This document shows, in pieces, positions 10,359 through 20,189 of a stretch of 64,000 bases of DNA. A model generated the notes under the pieces. The model was given only the letters and a program-made list of their open reading frames with translations. It did no database searches and had not been told where the DNA came from. How positions within the stretch are numbered: the stretch's first letter is position 1; every line of letters begins with the position of its first letter. This DNA comes from Pedobacter sp. PAMC26386 (lineage in GTDB: Bacteria; Bacteroidota; Bacteroidia; Sphingobacteriales; Sphingobacteriaceae), in assembly GCA_014302835.1 (NCBI GenBank), contig CP060294.1, forward strand, positions 1-64,000, given 5' to 3'. A program made the position numbers and the translations under genes.

Positions 10359-12447
10359 AGCTAACATACTATTACGTGTTTATCTGTCCTTCGGACTGAT
10401 TGTACTGCTTGCCGTGGCGGTATTGATCAGGTTATGCGATGTACAATTTGTAGAGGGGCATAAATGGCGTGCCATGGCCGATAGTCTCTCTACAAAGTAT
10501 ATCAATGTGGACGCTGCACGTGGTAATATTTATTCTAATGATGGAAGCCTGTTAGCTACATCTGTACCGGAGTATGAACTTCGTATGGATTTGTATGCTG
10601 GTGGAATAAGTGAAAACAAGGTTTTTTATGGTAAAGTGGATTCTCTGGCAATGAAACTTTCACAGTTTTTTGTGGATAAAACACCAAAGGAGTATTCAAG
10701 AATTCTGCGTACTGCAAGAGCAGACAGCGTAAGGTATTTATTGATTAAACGTAAAGTGAATTATCAGGATTTAAAGACTATCCGCACTTTTCCATTATAT
10801 AATATTGGAAAATACAGTGGTGGTTTGATGGCGATTCAGCAGAACAAGAGGATTTTACCTTTTAAATCTTTGGCGCAAAGGACGATTGGGTATAAAAATG
10901 AAAACGTTTCAAACGGAGTAGGGTTAGAAGGTGCTTACGGCAATTATATTAATGGGGAAAGTGGTAAAAGATTAGTACAGAGGATTGCAGGTGGGGTATG
11001 GATGCCAGTTAATGATGAAGCTGAAATTGCACCTAAAGAAGGATCTGATATTATTTCTACCATCGATATCAATATGCAGGATCTTGCGCAAAGTGCATTA
11101 GAGAAACAATTGATCAAAAGTGATGCTGATCATGGGACTGTGATTTTAATGGAAGTTGAGACAGGTGAGGTCAGAGCAGTAGCGAATTTTACCAGGGAAA
11201 GTGAAGGTGTTTATAAGGAAATGTTCAATTATGCGATCGGTGGCAGTCAGGATCCGGGATCTACTTTTAAGCTGGCTTCTTATATGGCTTTGCTGGAAGA
11301 TAAAAAAATTGATACGAATACTACTGTAGATACTGGAAATGGAACTTTTAAGGTCTATAACCATACCATTAAAGACTCACATGGAGGTGTGGGCGTTGTC
11401 ACCGCTAAGAAGGCATTTGAAGTTTCGGCAAATACGGCCGTCGCCAAATTTGTTTATGGTGCTTATAAAGATAATCCATCACAGTTTACAGATCATTTAT
11501 ATAGGATTCATATGAATGAAAAACTGGGTTTACAAATTCCAGGGGAGACAAAACCTGTCATTAAGAATCCATCTTTCAAGTCATGGAGTGGCTTGACCTT
11601 AGCACAGATGGCTTATGGTTATGAAATGCAGATTACCCCACTGCAAATTTTGACGTTTTATAATGCCATTGCAAATGATGGAAAATATATCTCGCCAATT
11701 TTTGTAAAGGAGATCAGAAGACTGGGAAACCCGATTGAACAGTTTCATGCTAGAGTAATCAGTGAAAAAGTTTGCTCTGAGAGTACAGTAAAAAAATTGC
11801 AGGCTATGCTTGAAGGTGTAGTCACAGAAGGTACCGGTAAACTAATGGGCTCGCCTTTTTATAGGGTTGCGGGTAAAACAGGTACTGCACAGGTAGCGGA
11901 TGGGAATAAGGGGTATAAAGCAAAGAGAAGCTACCAGGCTTCATTTTGTGGTTACTTTCCTGCTGATAAACCAAAGTATTCAATCATGGTTTCTATCAAC
12001 GGGCCTAAAAATGGATACTACGGTGGAACAGTAGCAGGGCCGGTGTTTAAAGAAATAGCAGATCGTATTTATGCAAGCGATATGCAAATGTATAACAACG
12101 TAACTGACCATCTGGTTGGAAACACCAAAAATCCGGAAGCGAAAGCTGGACAGAGTAAAGCGGTGAAAAGTGTTTACAATGCCTTGGGTATCAAAGCCCT
12201 TTACGCAGCGAAATCTGACTATTTCAATAGTGTGGATACTAGCAACGGGATTGTTTACGAAGAATATAATTCTGTGAAAGGGATGATGCCTAATGTGAGT
12301 GGAATGGGCTTGAAAGATGCTCTTTACCTGTTAGGAAATGCCGGTTTAAAAACACAGGTTACAGGAAGTGGAAAAGTAATAAGCCAGTCGATTCCGTCAG
12401 GGATGAAAATTGGAAGAGGATTATTGGTACAATTAGAATTGAAATAA
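10345..12447 (+). CDS. ftsI: Division-specific penicillin-binding protein (FtsI/PBP3) with PASTA domain
   Basis: A 700-aa class B transpeptidase making septal peptidoglycan cross-links. After one N-terminal transmembrane helix (about residues 9-28) comes the PBP dimerisation domain and then the transpeptidase domain. That domain has GSTFK with Ser306 and Lys309 as the nucleophile motif, SAN near 361, and KTGTAQ at 511-516. The last 60 or so residues (GMMPNVSGMGLKDALYLL onward) form one PASTA domain. The start could be either of two adjacent ATGs. FtsW, its SEDS glycosyltransferase partner, is encoded downstream at 16500. Confidence 0.96.
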   Translation: MMNIRANILLRVYLSFGLIVLLAVAVLIRLCDVQFVEGHKWRAMADSLSTKYINVDAARGNIYSNDGSLLATSVPEYELRMDLYAGGISENKVFYGKVDSLAMKLSQFFVDKTPKEYSRILRTARADSVRYLLIKRKVNYQDLKTIRTFPLYNIGKYSGGLMAIQQNKRILPFKSLAQRTIGYKNENVSNGVGLEGAYGNYINGESGKRLVQRIAGGVWMPVNDEAEIAPKEGSDIISTIDINMQDLAQSALEKQLIKSDADHGTVILMEVETGEVRAVANFTRESEGVYKEMFNYAIGGSQDPGSTFKLASYMALLEDKKIDTNTTVDTGNGTFKVYNHTIKDSHGGVGVVTAKKAFEVSANTAVAKFVYGAYKDNPSQFTDHLYRIHMNEKLGLQIPGETKPVIKNPSFKSWSGLTLAQMAYGYEMQITPLQILTFYNAIANDGKYISPIFVKEIRRLGNPIEQFHARVISEKVCSESTVKKLQAMLEGVVTEGTGKLMGSPFYRVAGKTGTAQVADGNKGYKAKRSYQASFCGYFPADKPKYSIMVSINGPKNGYYGGTVAGPVFKEIADRIYASDMQMYNNVTDHLVGNTKNPEAKAGQSKAVKSVYNALGIKALYAAKSDYFNSVDTSNGIVYEEYNSVKGMMPNVSGMGLKDALYLLGNAGLKTQVTGSGKVISQSIPSGMKIGRGLLVQLELK

Positions 12448-12448
12448 G

Positions 12449-13906
12449 ATGCAGTTGCAGGATGTTTTATATGGAGTAGCGATTAAGAACCTGGTTGGAA
12501 AAACCAACAGGGTAATTAGTGTGCTTACGTTTGACTCACGTGAGGTACAGCAAAATGCTGTATTTTTCGCTATAAAAGGGACTTTATCAGACGGACATAC
12601 TTTTATCAGCCAGACTATTGCTGCAGGGGCAACAGTCGTTATTTGTGAAGAAATGCCAACGGAGGTCAATGCTGACGTTACTTATATCGTGGTAGAAAAT
12701 CCTTCGGTAGCATTAGGCATTATGGCTTCCAATTTCTATGGAAACCCTTCTTCAGCCTTAAAGCTGGTCGGAATTACCGGAACGAATGGTAAAACTACCA
12801 TCGCTACTATCTTATTTAAACTATTCAGAAGTCTTGGTTTTCATACCGGACTTATTTCTACAGTACAGAACCAGGTTAATGACAAAATCATTCCTGCCAC
12901 ACATACCACACCAAATCCATTAGCACTAAATCAACTTTTAAAACAAATGGTGGAGCTGGGCTGCACTTATTGTTTCATGGAAGTAAGTTCTCATGCAATG
13001 GTACAGCACAGAATAGAGGGATTGACTTTTGCAGGTGGTGTTTTTTCAAACATTACGCATGATCATCTTGATTTTCATAAAACCTTTGATAATTATATTA
13101 GGGCCAAAAAATCATTTTTTGATGGACTTCCAAAAGGTTCATTTGCTTTAACCAATGCTGATGATAAGAACGGTATGGTTATGCTGCAGAATAGTAAAGC
13201 ATCTAAAAAAACTTATGCCCTAAAACAACTAGCAGATTATAAAGTAAATATCATTGAAAACAGGTTCAGCGGGTTAAATCTGGAGATTGATCATACGGAT
13301 GTGTTTTTTAAACTGGTCGGTTCTTTCAATGCTTATAACCTGGCAGCCGTTTACGGTACGGCTATGTTGTTGGGTCAAGACAAATTTAACGTATTGACAT
13401 TATTGAGCAACCTGACTGGTGCTGAAGGCAGATTTGAAGAAGTGCCAAATACCAAACAGATTATTGGTCTGGTTGACTATGCACATACGCCAGATGCAGT
13501 CCAAAATGTACTGAGTACCATTCATGATATCAGAAAAGGCACTGAACAGGTGATCACGGTGATTGGCTGTGGTGGTGACAGAGATAAAACTAAACGTCCG
13601 GTGATGGCTCGGGTAGCTTGTGACTGGAGTGATAAAGTCATATTGACTTCAGATAACCCAAGAACAGAAGATCCGCATCAGATTCTTGCAGAGATGGAGG
13701 CAGGGGTATCGCCAACTAATAAAAGAAAAACATTAACTATTGCCGATCGTAAAGAAGCTATTAAAACTGCTTGTCATTTGGCCAGACCAGGGGATATTAT
13801 CCTGATCGCTGGTAAAGGACATGAAAAATACCAGGATATCAATGGAGTAAAATATCATTTTGATGATAAAGAAGTGTTAATGGAACAATTAAACTTAATC
13901 AGCTAA
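12449..13906 (+). CDS. murE: UDP-MurNAc-L-Ala-D-Glu:meso-diaminopimelate ligase
   Basis: A 485-aa ATP-dependent Mur ligase adding the third amino acid of the stem peptide. Three domains: UDP-binding N-terminus, central ATPase with [10 protein letters not shown] (about residues 108-117), and C-terminal ligase domain with [10 protein letters not shown] (near 401-410). DNPR is the meso-DAP-specificity motif, so the cell wall is predicted to be DAP type. The presence of dapA at 26466 agrees. The gene starts 1 nt after ftsI and its stop overlaps the mraY start. Confidence 0.97.
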   Translation: MQLQDVLYGVAIKNLVGKTNRVISVLTFDSREVQQNAVFFAIKGTLSDGHTFISQTIAAGATVVICEEMPTEVNADVTYIVVENPSVALGIMASNFYGNPSSALKLVGITGTNGKTTIATILFKLFRSLGFHTGLISTVQNQVNDKIIPATHTTPNPLALNQLLKQMVELGCTYCFMEVSSHAMVQHRIEGLTFAGGVFSNITHDHLDFHKTFDNYIRAKKSFFDGLPKGSFALTNADDKNGMVMLQNSKASKKTYALKQLADYKVNIIENRFSGLNLEIDHTDVFFKLVGSFNAYNLAAVYGTAMLLGQDKFNVLTLLSNLTGAEGRFEEVPNTKQIIGLVDYAHTPDAVQNVLSTIHDIRKGTEQVITVIGCGGDRDKTKRPVMARVACDWSDKVILTSDNPRTEDPHQILAEMEAGVSPTNKRKTLTIADRKEAIKTACHLARPGDIILIAGKGHEKYQDINGVKYHFDDKEVLMEQLNLIS

Positions 13907-15153
13907 TGCTATATTATCTATTTGAATATTTAAACGCACATTACGAATTTCCTGGATTAAGGTTATTCCAATATATTACGTTTCGTACTTCATTGGCGAT
14001 TATCATTTCTTTGATTATTACAACCGTTTTTGGAAGAAGAGTTATCAATTATCTGCACAAGATGCAGGTAGGTGAAACGGTAAGAAATTTAGGTTTAGAA
14101 GGACAAATGCAGAAACAAGGCACGCCTACGATGGGTGGTGTAATGATTCTGATGGGGATTTTGATTCCAACCTTATTACTGGCTAACTTGACCAATGTAT
14201 ATGTCTTATTAATGATTGTGACTACCGTTTGGATGGGTGCAGTTGGTTTTGTAGATGATTATATCAAAGTATTTAAAAAGAATAAAGAAGGACTTGCAGG
14301 CAGGTTTAAGATTGTTGGACAGGTAGGTTTAGCCTTAATCATTGGCTGGACGATGTATTTCAATCCTAATATTGTGGTTAGACAGACTGTGGATGAAACA
14401 GGGGTCAGTAAAAATACTGCACCAATGGTACTGAGACAAAAAGGAGAGAAATTTTATTATACACAGGATGTGAAATCAACGATTACCAACATTCCTTTTT
14501 ATAAGAATAACGAGTTTGATTATGCCAAGGTACTTAAGTTTTTAGGTCCCGGATATGAAAAATATGCAGTTTTTGTTTTCATTCTTTTTGTGGTGTTCAT
14601 TATTACTGCGGTTTCTAATGGAGCGAATCTGACCGATGGGATAGATGGCCTGGCAACAGGAACTTCTGCAATTATAGGAGTTACACTGGGGCTGCTAGCC
14701 TATGTTTCGGGTAATACAGTCATTGCAGATTATCTGAATATTCTGTATATCCCTAATTCCGGTGAGCTGATGATTTTCGCTGGAGCTTTTGTAGGAGCCT
14801 GTGTTGGGTTTTTATGGTATAATTCATACCCCGCACAAGTCTTTATGGGGGATACTGGGAGTTTGGCAATCGGAGGGATTATCGCTGCGCTGGCTATCAT
14901 GATCAGGAAAGAATTGCTAATCCCGATCTTATGTGGTGTATTTCTGATTGAAGTCGCCTCGGTTATGTTGCAGGTGTCTTATTTTAAATATACAAAAAAG
15001 CGCTTTGGAGAGGGTAGAAGGATATTCCTGATGTCTCCGCTGCACCACCATTACCAGAAAAAAGGATACCATGAAGCTAAGATTGTTACCCGCTTCTGGA
15101 TTGTCGGAATATTGTTAGCTATTATCACCATAATCACTTTAAAACTGAGATAA
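13906..15153 (+). CDS. mraY: Phospho-N-acetylmuramoyl-pentapeptide transferase
   Basis: A 415-aa polytopic inner-membrane enzyme that makes lipid I from UDP-MurNAc-pentapeptide and undecaprenyl phosphate. About ten hydrophobic helices are visible. Family motifs present are GTPTMGG near the N-terminus, [15 protein letters not shown], the catalytic [24 protein letters not shown] and the [11 protein letters not shown] histidine cluster. It is longer than the E. coli enzyme because of a loop at about residues 160-205 after the fourth helix, a usual feature of Bacteroidota MraY. It is coupled to murE and murD by 1-nt overlaps. No murF lies between murE and mraY, unlike in proteobacterial clusters. 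Confidence 0.97.
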   Translation: MLYYLFEYLNAHYEFPGLRLFQYITFRTSLAIIISLIITTVFGRRVINYLHKMQVGETVRNLGLEGQMQKQGTPTMGGVMILMGILIPTLLLANLTNVYVLLMIVTTVWMGAVGFVDDYIKVFKKNKEGLAGRFKIVGQVGLALIIGWTMYFNPNIVVRQTVDETGVSKNTAPMVLRQKGEKFYYTQDVKSTITNIPFYKNNEFDYAKVLKFLGPGYEKYAVFVFILFVVFIITAVSNGANLTDGIDGLATGTSAIIGVTLGLLAYVSGNTVIADYLNILYIPNSGELMIFAGAFVGACVGFLWYNSYPAQVFMGDTGSLAIGGIIAALAIMIRKELLIPILCGVFLIEVASVMLQVSYFKYTKKRFGEGRRIFLMSPLHHHYQKKGYHEAKIVTRFWIVGILLAIITIITLKLR

Positions 15154-16496
15154 TGGAAAAGCAAAGGATCGTCATACTTGGAGCAGGTGAAAGTGGTGTA
15201 GGTGCAGCAATGCTGGCACAGAAGCAGGGTTTTGATGTTTTTGTATCAGATTTCGGGGCAATTGCTGACCGTTATAAAGAAACATTGGTAACGCTGAATA
15301 TTGCTTTTGAAGAGAAGCAGCACACAGTTGCTAGCATCGTGAATGCAAATGAGGTGATCAAAAGCCCGGGAATTGCCGATTCAGTTTCTATTATTAAAGA
15401 ACTGAAAAAGAAAAATGTTCCGGTGATTTCAGAAATTGAATTTGCTAAAAGATATACAACTGCAAAAACTATTTGTATTACCGGATCAAATGGTAAAACA
15501 ACAACTACGATGCTAACTTATCATATTCTTAAAAAAGCTGGCTTAAATGTCGGTTTGGCGGGAAATATAGGACACAGCTTTGCTGCACAGGTAGCTACGG
15601 AGAATTTTGATTGGTATGTACTGGAAATATCAAGCTTTATGCTGGATGATATGCATGAATTCAGGGCTGATATCGCTGTGCTTTTAAACATTACGCCTGA
15701 CCATCTAGACAGGTACGATTACAAAATGACAAATTATGCAGCCTCAAAAATGCGTATAGTACAGAATCAGAGACCTGAAGATCATTTTATCTTTTGTGCC
15801 GATGATGATGAAACCCTAAAGGTTTTAAAAAGCACAAAGGTGAATTCGCAGAAATGTCCGTTCTCTATCCGTAAAAAGGTAGATGGGGGAGCTTATCTGG
15901 AAGGTAACAATATTCATATCAATATAAATCCAAAAGACCAATTAACCATGTCAATTTCAGAGTTAGCTTTACAAGGCAAGCATAATATCTACAACTCTAT
16001 GGCTTCGGGCATAGTCGCTAAAGTGTTGGACATCCGCAATGCGACTATTAGGGAGAGTATGGGCGATATTAAAAATATTGAACACCGGTTAGAGCATGTC
16101 GCTAAGATTTCTGGTGTGGATTATATCAATGATTCAAAAGCAACCAATGTCAATTCTACCTGGTATGCATTGGAAAGTGTTAATGCTGACGTGATCCTGA
16201 TTATGGGTGGGGTTGATAAAGGGAATGATTATGACATGCTGAAAGACCTGGTTAAGCAAAAAGTGAAAGCTATTGTTTGCCTTGGCAAAAATAACAAACG
16301 CATTCACGAAGCTTTTGAAGACGATGTGGATATTATAGTAAATACATTTTCTGCAAATGAAGCTGTACAGGTAGCTTATCACCTGGCAACAAAAGGGAAT
16401 ACCGTTCTGTTGTCACCAGCTTGTGCAAGTTTTGATTTGTTTAAGAACTACGAAGATCGTGGAAACCAGTTTAAAATGGCTGTAAAAGAATTATAA
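15153..16496 (+). CDS. murD: UDP-MurNAc-L-alanine:D-glutamate ligase
   Basis: A 447-aa cytoplasmic Mur ligase adding D-glutamate to UDP-MurNAc-L-Ala. The N-terminal Rossmann-like domain starts RIVILGAGESGVGAA. The central ATPase has ITGSNGKTTTTM (about residues 109-120), and LNITPDHLDRY and NDSKATNVNS are family signatures. Its length is normal. Its start overlaps the mraY stop and ftsW begins 3 nt after its stop. Confidence 0.97.
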   Translation: MEKQRIVILGAGESGVGAAMLAQKQGFDVFVSDFGAIADRYKETLVTLNIAFEEKQHTVASIVNANEVIKSPGIADSVSIIKELKKKNVPVISEIEFAKRYTTAKTICITGSNGKTTTTMLTYHILKKAGLNVGLAGNIGHSFAAQVATENFDWYVLEISSFMLDDMHEFRADIAVLLNITPDHLDRYDYKMTNYAASKMRIVQNQRPEDHFIFCADDDETLKVLKSTKVNSQKCPFSIRKKVDGGAYLEGNNIHININPKDQLTMSISELALQGKHNIYNSMASGIVAKVLDIRNATIRESMGDIKNIEHRLEHVAKISGVDYINDSKATNVNSTWYALESVNADVILIMGGVDKGNDYDMLKDLVKQKVKAIVCLGKNNKRIHEAFEDDVDIIVNTFSANEAVQVAYHLATKGNTVLLSPACASFDLFKNYEDRGNQFKMAVKEL

Positions 16497-16499
16497 AAA

Positions 16500-17705
16500 A
16501 TGACGGTACAAGCGCTTTTAGAGAAAACCAAAGGGGACCGCTGGATATGGCTTATCATCATCCTGTTGTCTTTGATTTCTATTTTTGCGGTTTATAGTGC
16601 AACTGGAACACTAGCCTATAAACAAGGCAAAACTGTAGAGAAAATACTGCTCACCAAACACTTGATTTTTGTGGTGATGGGTATTGGTATGATCTATATT
16701 GCGCATTTAGTGGATTATAAATATTATGCAGGGATTTCGAAAATTCTGATGATTATTACGATACCGCTGTTGTTTTATACGTTGGTTTTTGGAGCAAGTT
16801 TAAACGATGCTTCCAGATGGGTTAAGATTCCTATTATCGGATTGACATTTCAAACTTCCGATTTAGCTAAACTGGCTCTGATTACGTTTCTGGCAAGGAT
16901 GCTGACTAAGAAACAGGAAAATATTAAAGATGTAAAGACTTCATTCATCCCGATTATGGGCTCTGTTTGTGTGGTCTTTGTTTTAATTGCATTAGCCAAT
17001 TTATCGACAGCATTGATGCTGTTTGGCGTAAGTATTTTATTGTTGATTATAGGCAGGATCAGTATTAAGCAAATCATGGCTGTTTGTGCAGGTGGTTTTG
17101 TCTTATTGATGTTCGTAGTTTTTCTGGGACCTAGGAGAGAAACTTATAAGTCACGTGTGAACTCATATTTACATCCTGAGAAGCAACATTCAGATAAAAC
17201 ATATCAGGCAGATCAGGCAAAGATTGCTTTAGCAGCAGGTGGTGTATTTGGTAAAGGGCCAGGAAATAGTACACAGCGTAACTTTCTGCCTCACCCATAT
17301 TCGGATTTTATCTTTGCGATTATCGTAGAAGAATATGGATTGTTTGGTGCGCTGATTATTATCATTCTTTACCTGGTGCTGCTGTACCGATGTGTCAGGA
17401 TTGTCACGCAGAGTCCAAAAGCTTTTGGCGCGCTGCTGGCGGCAGGTTTAAGTTTTAGCTTAACTATACAGGCATTTGCAAATATGGCTGTTGCTGTAGG
17501 TTTAGGACCCGTAACTGGTGTTCCTCTTCCGCTGGTTAGCATGGGTGGTACTTCGATGATCTTCACGAGCATCGCTTTTGGAATTATCCTTAGCGTAAGC
17601 AGGGATGTAGAGGAGAATGGTAAAAAAGGGCTTGTTGAAGATGTCACCAAACCAGAAAGTAAGATGAATAAAGTGATTGTTGGTGAGTTACCAGCAATGA
17701 CATAA
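16500..17705 (+). CDS. ftsW: SEDS peptidoglycan glycosyltransferase FtsW
   Basis: A 401-aa SEDS-family membrane enzyme that polymerises lipid II at the septum with the PBP encoded by ftsI. About ten transmembrane helices are seen. The signature LPHPYSDFIFAIIVEE (about residues 262-277) and the later PLPLVSMGGTSM motif are characteristic. A cytoplasmic tail of about 40 residues ends the protein. The position between murD and murG supports FtsW rather than RodA. Confidence 0.95.
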   Translation: MTVQALLEKTKGDRWIWLIIILLSLISIFAVYSATGTLAYKQGKTVEKILLTKHLIFVVMGIGMIYIAHLVDYKYYAGISKILMIITIPLLFYTLVFGASLNDASRWVKIPIIGLTFQTSDLAKLALITFLARMLTKKQENIKDVKTSFIPIMGSVCVVFVLIALANLSTALMLFGVSILLLIIGRISIKQIMAVCAGGFVLLMFVVFLGPRRETYKSRVNSYLHPEKQHSDKTYQADQAKIALAAGGVFGKGPGNSTQRNFLPHPYSDFIFAIIVEEYGLFGALIIIILYLVLLYRCVRIVTQSPKAFGALLAAGLSFSLTIQAFANMAVAVGLGPVTGVPLPLVSMGGTSMIFTSIAFGIILSVSRDVEENGKKGLVEDVTKPESKMNKVIVGELPAMT

Positions 17706-17715
17706 AATATATAAA

Positions 17716-18831
17716 ATGAGACCAACAAAAATAATCATTTCAGGAGGCGGTACTGGCGGACATATCTTTCCGGCCATTGCAATAGCCAATGCGCTTAAAC
17801 GCATTGAGCCTGATTGTGAAATATTATTTGTAGGGGCGTTGGGCAGAATGGAGATGGAAAAGGTTCCTGCTGCCGGATACAAAATTGTAGGCTTAAATAT
17901 CAGTGGAATACAAAGAGGATCAATACTCAAAAATTTGAGTCTGCCTTTCAAACTGATTGACAGTATGCAAAAAGCATTGAGTTTAATCTCAACTTTTAAG
18001 CCCGATGTGGTGGTTGGTGTTGGTGGTTATGCTTCGGGACCGGTTTTATTTGCTGCTTCCTGGAAAAAAATTCCATATCTGATACAAGAGCAGAATTCAT
18101 ATGCGGGTATGACCAATAAAAGGCTGGGAAAAAAGGCTTCTAAAATTTGTGTGGCATTCGATGGAATGGACAAATTTTTTCCTGCTGAAAAAGTTTTAAA
18201 GACAGGTAATCCTGTCCGTAAAGATGTTATAGATATTTACAACAAGCGTTTCCATGGTTCAGAATTGCTGAAACTGGATCCATTAAAGAAAACTGTTTTA
18301 GTAACTGGCGGAAGTCTTGGTGCTGCAACTTTAAATAAAAGCATAGAAAAGCATTTGCAGGATTTTATCGATCAGGATGTACAGCTAATCTGGCAAACTG
18401 GTAAATATTATTATGCGGGTATTGTTGGTCGTATTGGTCAGGATTTTCATCCAAACATCCGTGTGCTTGAATTTTTAAACCAGATGGATCTGGCTTATGC
18501 AGCTGCCGATGTCATTATTTCAAGAGCAGGTGCAGGAACAATTGCAGAGCTCTGTTTGATTAAGAAACCTGTGGTCCTGGTGCCTTCGCCGAATGTAGCC
18601 GAAGACCATCAAACCAAGAATGCAATGGCATTAGTGAAAAGAAATGCAGCGCTGTTAATCAACGATCGTTCTGCGGAAGATACTTTGGTTAAAGCAGCAC
18701 TGGAGTTATTAAATGATAAAGTTCGTTGTGAAGAGTTATCAGTAAATATCGGTGAGCTGGCTTTGCCGGAAGCAGATGACCTGATCGCAGCAGAGGTATT
18801 TAAATTAGTAATAAAGAAGAAGGATATATAA
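17716..18831 (+). CDS. murG: Lipid II synthase (UDP-GlcNAc transferase MurG)
   Basis: A 371-aa GT-B glycosyltransferase of family GT28, peripheral on the inner membrane, adding GlcNAc to lipid I. The N-terminal glycine-rich loop GGGTGGHIFPAIAIANAL (about residues 10-27) binds the acceptor phosphate. LIQEQNSYAGMTNK and VTGGSLGAATLN (about 196-207) are further signatures, and the C-terminal donor site has SRAGAGTIAEL. It starts 10 nt after ftsW and ends 2 nt before murC. Confidence 0.97.
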   Translation: MRPTKIIISGGGTGGHIFPAIAIANALKRIEPDCEILFVGALGRMEMEKVPAAGYKIVGLNISGIQRGSILKNLSLPFKLIDSMQKALSLISTFKPDVVVGVGGYASGPVLFAASWKKIPYLIQEQNSYAGMTNKRLGKKASKICVAFDGMDKFFPAEKVLKTGNPVRKDVIDIYNKRFHGSELLKLDPLKKTVLVTGGSLGAATLNKSIEKHLQDFIDQDVQLIWQTGKYYYAGIVGRIGQDFHPNIRVLEFLNQMDLAYAAADVIISRAGAGTIAELCLIKKPVVLVPSPNVAEDHQTKNAMALVKRNAALLINDRSAEDTLVKAALELLNDKVRCEELSVNIGELALPEADDLIAAEVFKLVIKKKDI

Positions 18832-18833
18832 AA

Positions 18834-20189
18834 ATGGAACTGGATTTAATCAAACGCGTTTATTTTATTGGTGCCGGTGGTATCGGAATGAGTGCGCTTG
18901 CGCGTTATTTCAAGAAACGCGGCTGCCTGGTAGGCGGATATGATAAGACAAGTACTGTTTTAACCCGTACATTGGAAGAGGAAGGAATTCTGATTTCTTA
19001 TGCGGATGAGCTGAGTTCGTTACCCATCGAATTTAAAGTAACTGCGAAGGACACATTGATTGTTTATACACCTGCAATTCCTGGTAATGCCGTATTGCTG
19101 AATTATTTCAGAGATCATGGTTTCAACTTACAGAAACGATCGCAGGTATTAGGGATTATCAGTAAGGGACAATTTTGTATTGCCGTTGCGGGTACACATG
19201 GTAAAACCACGACCTCCTCTATTGTAGCACATATACTGACTGACACCGGTTATGGATGTACTGCATTTTTGGGTGGTATTACGACAAATTACCAGAGTAA
19301 CTTCTTGCTGGGAGACAATAATGTCGTGGTTGTGGAAGCAGACGAGTACGATCGTTCTTTTTTAACCTTACACCCGGATATTGCGGTTATTACCTCAATG
19401 GATGCTGATCACCTCGATATTTATGGTGATGCAGCACAATTACATGAATCTTTTCATTTGTTCGCTAAACAACTGAAAACAGACGGTATATTATTCTTTA
19501 AACAAGGTTTACCACTTGAGGATGGGATTACTTATGGGGCTGGTACAGATTCAGTCGTTCAGGCTCTAAATATCAGGGTAGTGGAGGGGAATTTTGTTTT
19601 TGATTATAAAGATGAAAAGGTGAGCATTACGGATATACCGCTGATGCTCCCTGGAAAACATAATATAGAAAATGCGACAGTTGCGATGGCAGCCGCAATC
19701 AGACTGGGGATAGATCCGGAAAAAGTAAAAGCAGCCATTGCTAGTTTTAAAGGGGTAAAAAGGCGCTTTGAATATATTGTCCGTGAGGATAAACATATCT
19801 ACATTGATGATTATGCACATCATCCCGAAGAACTGCGTGCCTGCTTTGATGCAGTAAGACAATTGTACCCGGAGAAAAAAATGACTGTTGTATTTCAGCC
19901 GCACCTTTTTAGCCGTACACGTGACTTTGCGGATGATTTTGCGAAAGTTTTAAGCACAGCCGATGAATTGTTGCTGCTGGATATTTATCCTGCAAGAGAA
20001 TTACCTATAGAAGGAATAGATTCGGCATTTTTACTGGCGAAGCTGACGCTGAAGAATAGTAAAGTTTATAAAAAAGAAGAAGTACTGACCTATATTAAAG
20101 AAAGCCAACCTGAATTGTTGGTTACTGTGGGTGCAGGAGATATAGATACTTTAATACAACCGCTAAGAAATATTTTAACCAATGCTTAA
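18834..20189 (+). CDS. murC: UDP-MurNAc:L-alanine ligase
   Basis: A 451-aa cytoplasmic Mur ligase that starts the stem peptide. The N-terminus has YFIGAGGIGMSALARYF, the MurC Rossmann signature. The ATP loop is GTHGKTTTSS (about residues 119-128). EADEYDRSFL and DDYAHHPEEL are typical. It overlaps ftsQ by 8 nt. With murE and murD it gives three of the four stem-peptide ligases; murF and ddl must lie elsewhere. Confidence 0.97.
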   Translation: MELDLIKRVYFIGAGGIGMSALARYFKKRGCLVGGYDKTSTVLTRTLEEEGILISYADELSSLPIEFKVTAKDTLIVYTPAIPGNAVLLNYFRDHGFNLQKRSQVLGIISKGQFCIAVAGTHGKTTTSSIVAHILTDTGYGCTAFLGGITTNYQSNFLLGDNNVVVVEADEYDRSFLTLHPDIAVITSMDADHLDIYGDAAQLHESFHLFAKQLKTDGILFFKQGLPLEDGITYGAGTDSVVQALNIRVVEGNFVFDYKDEKVSITDIPLMLPGKHNIENATVAMAAAIRLGIDPEKVKAAIASFKGVKRRFEYIVREDKHIYIDDYAHHPEELRACFDAVRQLYPEKKMTVVFQPHLFSRTRDFADDFAKVLSTADELLLLDIYPARELPIEGIDSAFLLAKLTLKNSKVYKKEEVLTYIKESQPELLVTVGAGDIDTLIQPLRNILTNA

